From: an uncultured Saprospiraceae bacterium
GTDB lineage: Bacteria > Bacteroidota > Bacteroidia > Chitinophagales > Saprospiraceae
Direction of reading: 5' to 3'
DNA: 43,569 bases
NCBI GenBank assembly: GCA_937961455.1
Contig: CALGNN010000126.1
Span: forward strand, 1-43,569
The notes under the pieces were generated by a model. The model was not told the origin of the DNA. It did no database searches and saw only the letters and a program-made list of their open reading frames with translations. Of the stretch, positions 39,106-43,569 are shown piece after piece (position 1 is the stretch's first letter; each line of letters begins with the position of its first letter). Both the position numbers and the translations under genes were made by a program.

Positions 39106-42100
39106 ATGTATAAATATTCTGTATTATTATTTCTGTCGTTTTTTGTTTGCTTATTTGAATCCTGTGAGAATTACAATATGCTTCATTTTGATAAAAGCAG
39201 TTGCTTTAATCCTAGTCATGAATTAACATTGGATTTTGCCAATATGATAGATACGGCAGAATTAAGTGTCTTCGATTACCATTATCTGTATAATGGCGCA
39301 GGTGTTGCAATTGCAGATTTTAATCTCGATGGCATTAAAGATATTTTTCTAGGTGCGAATAGTACATCATGTGCCTTGTTGCAAGGTAAAGGAGATTTGG
39401 CTTTTAAAAATATAACTGAACAAGCAGGCATAAAAACAAGTGCGTGGGTAAATGGGGTCTCAATTGTAGACATTAATCATGATGGCAAAATGGATATCTA
39501 CTTATCAGTTGGAGGCCCAGAATGTAAAACTGCCAGTTGTGAAAATCTACTCTACTTAAATTATTCAACAGTTGACACTTTTAAGTTTGTAGAATGCGCT
39601 GAAAAGTATCAGCTGAATACACGAGATTACAGCCAACAAGCTTTATTTTTTGATGCAGATTTAGATGGCGATTTAGACTTATATCAATTACAAAATTTCG
39701 TCGATCCAAAGTCTAAAAATTATCCGCAACCAAAACGCTATTTTTCAAATAAGAGTTTTGATAAGTTTTTCATAAATCTTGAAATAGAAACAGGAACCAT
39801 AACATTTGTGGATAAATCTGATGAATGGAATGTTAATACTCCAGGTTTTGGTTTGGGAATTGCTATGAATGATTTTAATGGAGATGGTTATCCTGATCTT
39901 TATATAGCCAATGATTTTATCACAGATGATATATTGTACATTAATCAAAATGGAAAGGCATTTCTTGATCAATCTAAATCCCTATTAAAACATACGAGTT
40001 ACAATAGCATGGGAGTCGATATCGCTGATATCAATGGTGATTTAGAAGATGATATCCTGGTGGTAGATATGCTTCCAAGTTTAAATAGCAGACAAAAGAC
40101 CATGCTCGGTGCTATGAACTACGATAAATTTCTTCTCTCGAAAAAAGAAAATTATAATGATCAATACATCCGAAATACCCTTCAAATAAATAATGGAAAA
40201 CTATCAGGTACATTAATGCCATTTTCAGATCTTTCACAATTTTATGGGATGCATGAGACGGACTGGAGTTGGTCACCGCTTATTGCCGATTTTGATAATG
40301 ATACTGATGCAGACGTTTTTATTAGTAATGGTTATGGTAAAAATATAACAGACTTAGATTTTGTAAATTATAACTCCAATCTTGTAGGCTTCGGTGATGG
40401 ACAACAAATCAAAGAGCAACTAATCGCTGATATCAATCAATTACCTTCAGTTGAACTGTCGAATCACTTCTTTATCAATCAAGGAGATTATAGTTTTTCA
40501 AATTTAAACCATTTTCAAAAAGGAATAACCAATGGAGTTTCTTATGGAGATTTAGATGGAGATGGAGATCTCGATTTGGTGCAAAATCATATTAATAAAC
40601 CTTCTAGTATTTTAATAAATCAAAGTAGCAACAATTACTTAAGTATTCGATTGCAAGAATCATCAACTAATATCAACGCCATTGGTGCTAAGATTAAACT
40701 GACATTAACTAGCGGGAAAACCTTGCAAAAATATCTTGCTCCAGTGAGATCTTATTTGTCCAGTATGGATTATGATCAAATTTTTGGCCTCGCTCAAGAT
40801 TCTGTAAAGCAGATAGAAGTAATTTGGCCAGATCAGAAACGAACGAGCATTGATACCTTAACGGCGAATGAAGTAATTGTTATTTCAAAAGACCTGAAGA
40901 CCATTCAACGAGAAAATAAAAGTGTTCATATGGGTTTAATTAGCCAATGTGATACTTTGATATACAAAGAACAGAATTTATTATCACAGCATGATTTTAG
41001 TATTCAGCCTTTGTTGTTTAAATCCTGTCTAAGTGAAAATATAAAATTAGCCTCAAATGATAAATCTATTGCATTAGTCAATGCATCAAAACAGCTACAG
41101 CTGATGGCTAAAAATAATCTACGTTCAGTAGAGGATATTTATGATTTGACTGGATGGATCGTTTCTGATATAATGTTTGCAGATGTTAGTGGTAATGAAA
41201 AAGAAGAAATTATAATTAGCTGCGTCAAACAAGAATTCCAAAAAGAAGAATCTAAAATAGTCATCCTCGAAAATAATGGAAATGAATGGTTAGAGTCGAG
41301 TTCAATAAAGCTTCCTGTTGGCGTTTATAAAATGAGCTTGCAAACAAATGCTCAGAATCAAACACCAAACTTAGTCCTCGGTAGCTATCCTTTGGCTCAT
41401 GACTATCCTGTAAACAAAGGCCAAAGTATGATATCCTTTGAACTAAAGAACCATGTCATTACTCCAAGTGCACTTCCATGGGCGGAAAACATAGAAGGAA
41501 ACATCACAGATATTAAAAATCAAGATTTAAATGGTGATGGACTAAATGATTGGGTCATAGTAGGCGAGTGGATGAGTCCTCACATTATATTATCAAATGG
41601 TGAGCTTGATCATTCCTTTGAGATATTGACTTTTGATTCATTAAGAGGATATTGGCAGGATATTACATTGGGCGATTTAGACGGTGATGGTGATATGGAT
41701 ATCCTACTAGCTAATTTGGGAGCAAATACCCGCTTGCAATGTGATTTCAAAAGCCCGATTTTTATTGTGAGTAGTGATCTTGATGAGAACGGTAGTGTTG
41801 ATCCAATCTTATCTTATAATAATGCTATCGAAGCTCGCAGTTATACCTATCATTCTAGGGATGATATTACGAAACAACTTCCTTCACTAAAAGAACACTT
41901 TCAGGATTACACTAGTTTTGCACAGGAGGATTTCAACTCTATTGTAAATCGATTTGAAAAAGCTGTTGAGACTAAGGCAATAAATTTTATGTATTCTATT
42001 ATTTTAGAAAATCAAAATGGGACATTTGTAAAAAGAGCACTCCCGCTTGAAGCTCAATGTGGAATGATTAATGATTTTGGAATAGCCGATTTCAATAATG

Positions 42101-42339
42101 ATGGTTTGGAAGATATTTTAATCATTGGTAATCATGATCAAGTTGAAATTCATAGTGGCAACTTAAATGCTTTTCACGGCTTAATGCTATTGAACAAAGG
42201 TAATTTTACCTTTGATGTGCTTGATGCAGAAAAAACGGGTTGGTACATCAACGAAGAGGCTGAGTCCTTTCATAAAATTAATAATGATCAATATTTAGTT
42301 TCAAGCGCTAAAGGCTTATACCATTTACAGCAAAAATAA
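39106..42339 (+). CDS. FG-GAP/VCBS repeat lipoprotein with ASPIC/UnbV domain
   Basis: The 1077-residue lipoprotein (signal VLLFLSFFVCLFESC) contains Asp-rich calcium-binding FG-GAP repeats of an integrin-like propeller (GVAIADFNLDGIKDIFLG, VDINHDGKMDIYLS, AMNDFNGDGYPDLYIAND, GDLDGDGDLDLVQN, DLDGDGDMDILLANLG) and an ASPIC/UnbV domain (about 525-600: AIGAKIKLTLTSGKTL ... IEVIWPDQKRTSID). Proteins of this class are often encoded next to SusCD in Bacteroidota and are thought to sit at the surface; their role is unclear. The ATG at 39106 is chosen because an in-frame TTG at 39070 would put the start inside the hairpin and before a non-signal sequence. The next gene starts one base after the stop. 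Confidence 0.88.
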   Translation: MYKYSVLLFLSFFVCLFESCENYNMLHFDKSSCFNPSHELTLDFANMIDTAELSVFDYHYLYNGAGVAIADFNLDGIKDIFLGANSTSCALLQGKGDLAFKNITEQAGIKTSAWVNGVSIVDINHDGKMDIYLSVGGPECKTASCENLLYLNYSTVDTFKFVECAEKYQLNTRDYSQQALFFDADLDGDLDLYQLQNFVDPKSKNYPQPKRYFSNKSFDKFFINLEIETGTITFVDKSDEWNVNTPGFGLGIAMNDFNGDGYPDLYIANDFITDDILYINQNGKAFLDQSKSLLKHTSYNSMGVDIADINGDLEDDILVVDMLPSLNSRQKTMLGAMNYDKFLLSKKENYNDQYIRNTLQINNGKLSGTLMPFSDLSQFYGMHETDWSWSPLIADFDNDTDADVFISNGYGKNITDLDFVNYNSNLVGFGDGQQIKEQLIADINQLPSVELSNHFFINQGDYSFSNLNHFQKGITNGVSYGDLDGDGDLDLVQNHINKPSSILINQSSNNYLSIRLQESSTNINAIGAKIKLTLTSGKTLQKYLAPVRSYLSSMDYDQIFGLAQDSVKQIEVIWPDQKRTSIDTLTANEVIVISKDLKTIQRENKSVHMGLISQCDTLIYKEQNLLSQHDFSIQPLLFKSCLSENIKLASNDKSIALVNASKQLQLMAKNNLRSVEDIYDLTGWIVSDIMFADVSGNEKEEIIISCVKQEFQKEESKIVILENNGNEWLESSSIKLPVGVYKMSLQTNAQNQTPNLVLGSYPLAHDYPVNKGQSMISFELKNHVITPSALPWAENIEGNITDIKNQDLNGDGLNDWVIVGEWMSPHIILSNGELDHSFEILTFDSLRGYWQDITLGDLDGDGDMDILLANLGANTRLQCDFKSPIFIVSSDLDENGSVDPILSYNNAIEARSYTYHSRDDITKQLPSLKEHFQDYTSFAQEDFNSIVNRFEKAVETKAINFMYSIILENQNGTFVKRALPLEAQCGMINDFGIADFNNDGLEDILIIGNHDQVEIHSGNLNAFHGLMLLNKGNFTFDVLDAEKTGWYINEEAESFHKINNDQYLVSSAKGLYHLQQK

Positions 42340-42340
42340 C

Positions 42341-43569
42341 ATGACAAGAGGACCTGCATATTTCAGTAATATTAATCGAGAGGAAAGGATTAATCAAGCC
42401 AAGCAAAATACTTTTGACCTTATCGTAATTGGAGGTGGTATAACCGGAGCGGGAATTGCCCTAGATGCTTCTTTGAGAAATTTAAAAGTCTTGCTACTCG
42501 AAAAACTAGATTTTGCCTCTGGAACCAGCAGTAGGTCTACAAAACTGATTCATGGTGGTTTGAGATATCTAAAAAATTTAGAGTTTGGACTCGTAAGAGA
42601 GACTGGAGTTGAAAGACATATAGCACACAAAAATATTTGTCATTTAGTGCACCCAGAAAAAATGCTCCTGCCCATAGTTAAGGACGGGAGTTTTAATAGA
42701 CACTCTGCCAATTTAGCCATTGGCGTATATGATTTGTTAGCTGGAGTTCCTAAGGCTCAAAGAAAGAAAAAAATGAACAAGGCTCAAACCATTAAAGAGG
42801 AGCCTTTAATAAAGTCCGATATGCTAAAATCAGGTATCGTATATTCTGAATATCGAACTGATGATGCTCGACTGACTATGGAGTTGATAAAGGCTGCAGT
42901 TCGCAATGGAGCCACAGTTTTTAATTATATGGAGGTCAAAGATTTTGTCTATGATCACGGAAAAATACAAGCAGCTATTTGTGAAGACCTCTTAGATCAA
43001 ACACAAGTAAGTTTTACCTCTGATACCATAGTTAGCGCAGCAGGACCTTGGGTGGATGAATTAAGAAAAACAGACAATCCTGATACCAGCTTAAATTTAC
43101 ACCTCACAAAAGGAGTACATATCGTCTTAGACAAAAAAGATTTAAATATTCAAAGAGCCATATATTTTGATGCTTTTGACGGGCGAATGATTTTTGCAAT
43201 TCCAAGAGCTGAGAATGTTTATGTTGGAACAACAGATACCAGCTTTAAGGGAGACAAAGATGAATTGCTTTGCACCCTTGAAGATGCTCAATATTTAATT
43301 GATGCTGTAAATGCTTTTTTTGAAATAACACCTTTGAATATTAATCATGTCAATTCTTCATGGACAGGCTTGCGTCCCCTCATTCAAAAGGAAGGGAAAT
43401 CGCCTTCGGAATTATCAAGGAAAGATGAAATATTTATTTCTAAAACTGGACTTATTTCAATTGCTGGTGGCAAGTTAACAGGCTTTAGAAAAATGGCAGA
43501 AAGGGTAGTAGATCTGGTTTACAAACTGAATAATAAAAACAAGACCGCCTCTAAAACAAAAAATTACAA
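42341..43569 (+). CDS. glpD: FAD-dependent glycerol-3-phosphate dehydrogenase, 3' end cut by window edge
   Basis: The open frame begins one base after the preceding stop and runs off the window after 409 codons. The protein has the FAD-binding LIVIGGGITGAGIALDA, the GlpA/GlpD signatures SGTSSRSTKLIHGGLRYLK, EYRTDDARLTMELIKAA, SAAGPWVDELR, GRMIFAIPRAENVYVGTTDT and WTGLRPLI, plus the flavin-site IAGGKLTGFRKMAE. The roughly 100-residue C-terminal helical domain is missing only because the window ends. It oxidises sn-glycerol-3-phosphate to dihydroxyacetone phosphate at the membrane, passing electrons to quinone. Its place in a susCD galactoside operon suggests that glycerol is a product of the imported compound; glycerol kinase would be expected just downstream. 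Confidence 0.95.
   Translation, partial: MTRGPAYFSNINREERINQAKQNTFDLIVIGGGITGAGIALDASLRNLKVLLLEKLDFASGTSSRSTKLIHGGLRYLKNLEFGLVRETGVERHIAHKNICHLVHPEKMLLPIVKDGSFNRHSANLAIGVYDLLAGVPKAQRKKKMNKAQTIKEEPLIKSDMLKSGIVYSEYRTDDARLTMELIKAAVRNGATVFNYMEVKDFVYDHGKIQAAICEDLLDQTQVSFTSDTIVSAAGPWVDELRKTDNPDTSLNLHLTKGVHIVLDKKDLNIQRAIYFDAFDGRMIFAIPRAENVYVGTTDTSFKGDKDELLCTLEDAQYLIDAVNAFFEITPLNINHVNSSWTGLRPLIQKEGKSPSELSRKDEIFISKTGLISIAGGKLTGFRKMAERVVDLVYKLNNKNKTASKTKNY

Noticed and set aside
1-43569. Genomic island or mobile element
   Set aside because: No integrase, transposase, terminal repeats or tRNA-linked attachment sites, and base composition looks uniform by eye.

Overview
This is an AT-rich chromosomal window from a member of the Bacteroidota, probably a marine or Saprospiria/Flavobacteriia-like lineage (the lineage is an inference). 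The evidence is a SusC/SusD pair, a protein with a type IX secretion sorting tail, a two-component sensor with propeller and Y_Y_Y domains, FG-GAP/ASPIC lipoproteins, weak Shine-Dalgarno signals and several exact TAnnTTTG -7 promoter boxes. No tRNA, rRNA, insertion sequence, phage module or CRISPR array was seen.

Region 1 (1-9700, all minus strand) is aromatic amino acid synthesis. A four-gene overlapping cluster runs aroB > aroD (type I) > aroE-aroK fusion > aroA. It carries shikimate pathway steps 2 to 6 in reaction order. Separated from it by a propeller-type sensor histidine kinase and a small unknown gene is pheA followed by an aminotransferase that runs off the left edge. The pheA leader holds what looks like a complete translational attenuator: a 20-residue leader peptide with 5 Phe and 3 Tyr, a segment able to form an antiterminator, and an intrinsic terminator that abuts the pheA start codon. 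This is the most striking finding of the window.

Region 2 (9.7-16.6 kb) has a 718-base gap with two terminator-ended candidate small RNAs on the plus strand. It is followed by a secreted T9SS multidomain protein (minus) and a large lipoprotein of the PVC-type dehydrogenase/HEAT/cytochrome c class (plus).

Region 3 (16.6-26.4 kb) is mixed metabolism: trpB-trpA with their own promoter and no other trp genes, a GNAT acetyltransferase, a DUF4177-like small protein, an NAD(P)-binding protein, a repetitive surface protein, malate:quinone oxidoreductase, a thiolase, an enoyl-CoA hydratase-family protein and an alpha/beta hydrolase.

Region 4 (26.4-43.6 kb) is a galactoside utilisation locus: galactokinase-family GHMP kinase, GH42 beta-galactosidase, sodium/solute symporter, GH36 alpha-galactosidase, a GntR-type regulator with a sugar-binding domain, SusC, SusD, an FG-GAP/ASPIC lipoprotein and, 1 base downstream, glycerol-3-phosphate dehydrogenase (cut by the right edge). 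Neither glycosidase has a signal peptide, so a small galactoside appears to be imported intact and split in the cytoplasm. Alpha- and beta-galactosidase together with galactokinase and GlpD suggest, as a hypothesis, galactosyl-glycerols such as the digalactosylglycerol of algal galactolipids, or floridoside. Ordinary melibiose, raffinose or lactose use is the simpler alternative.
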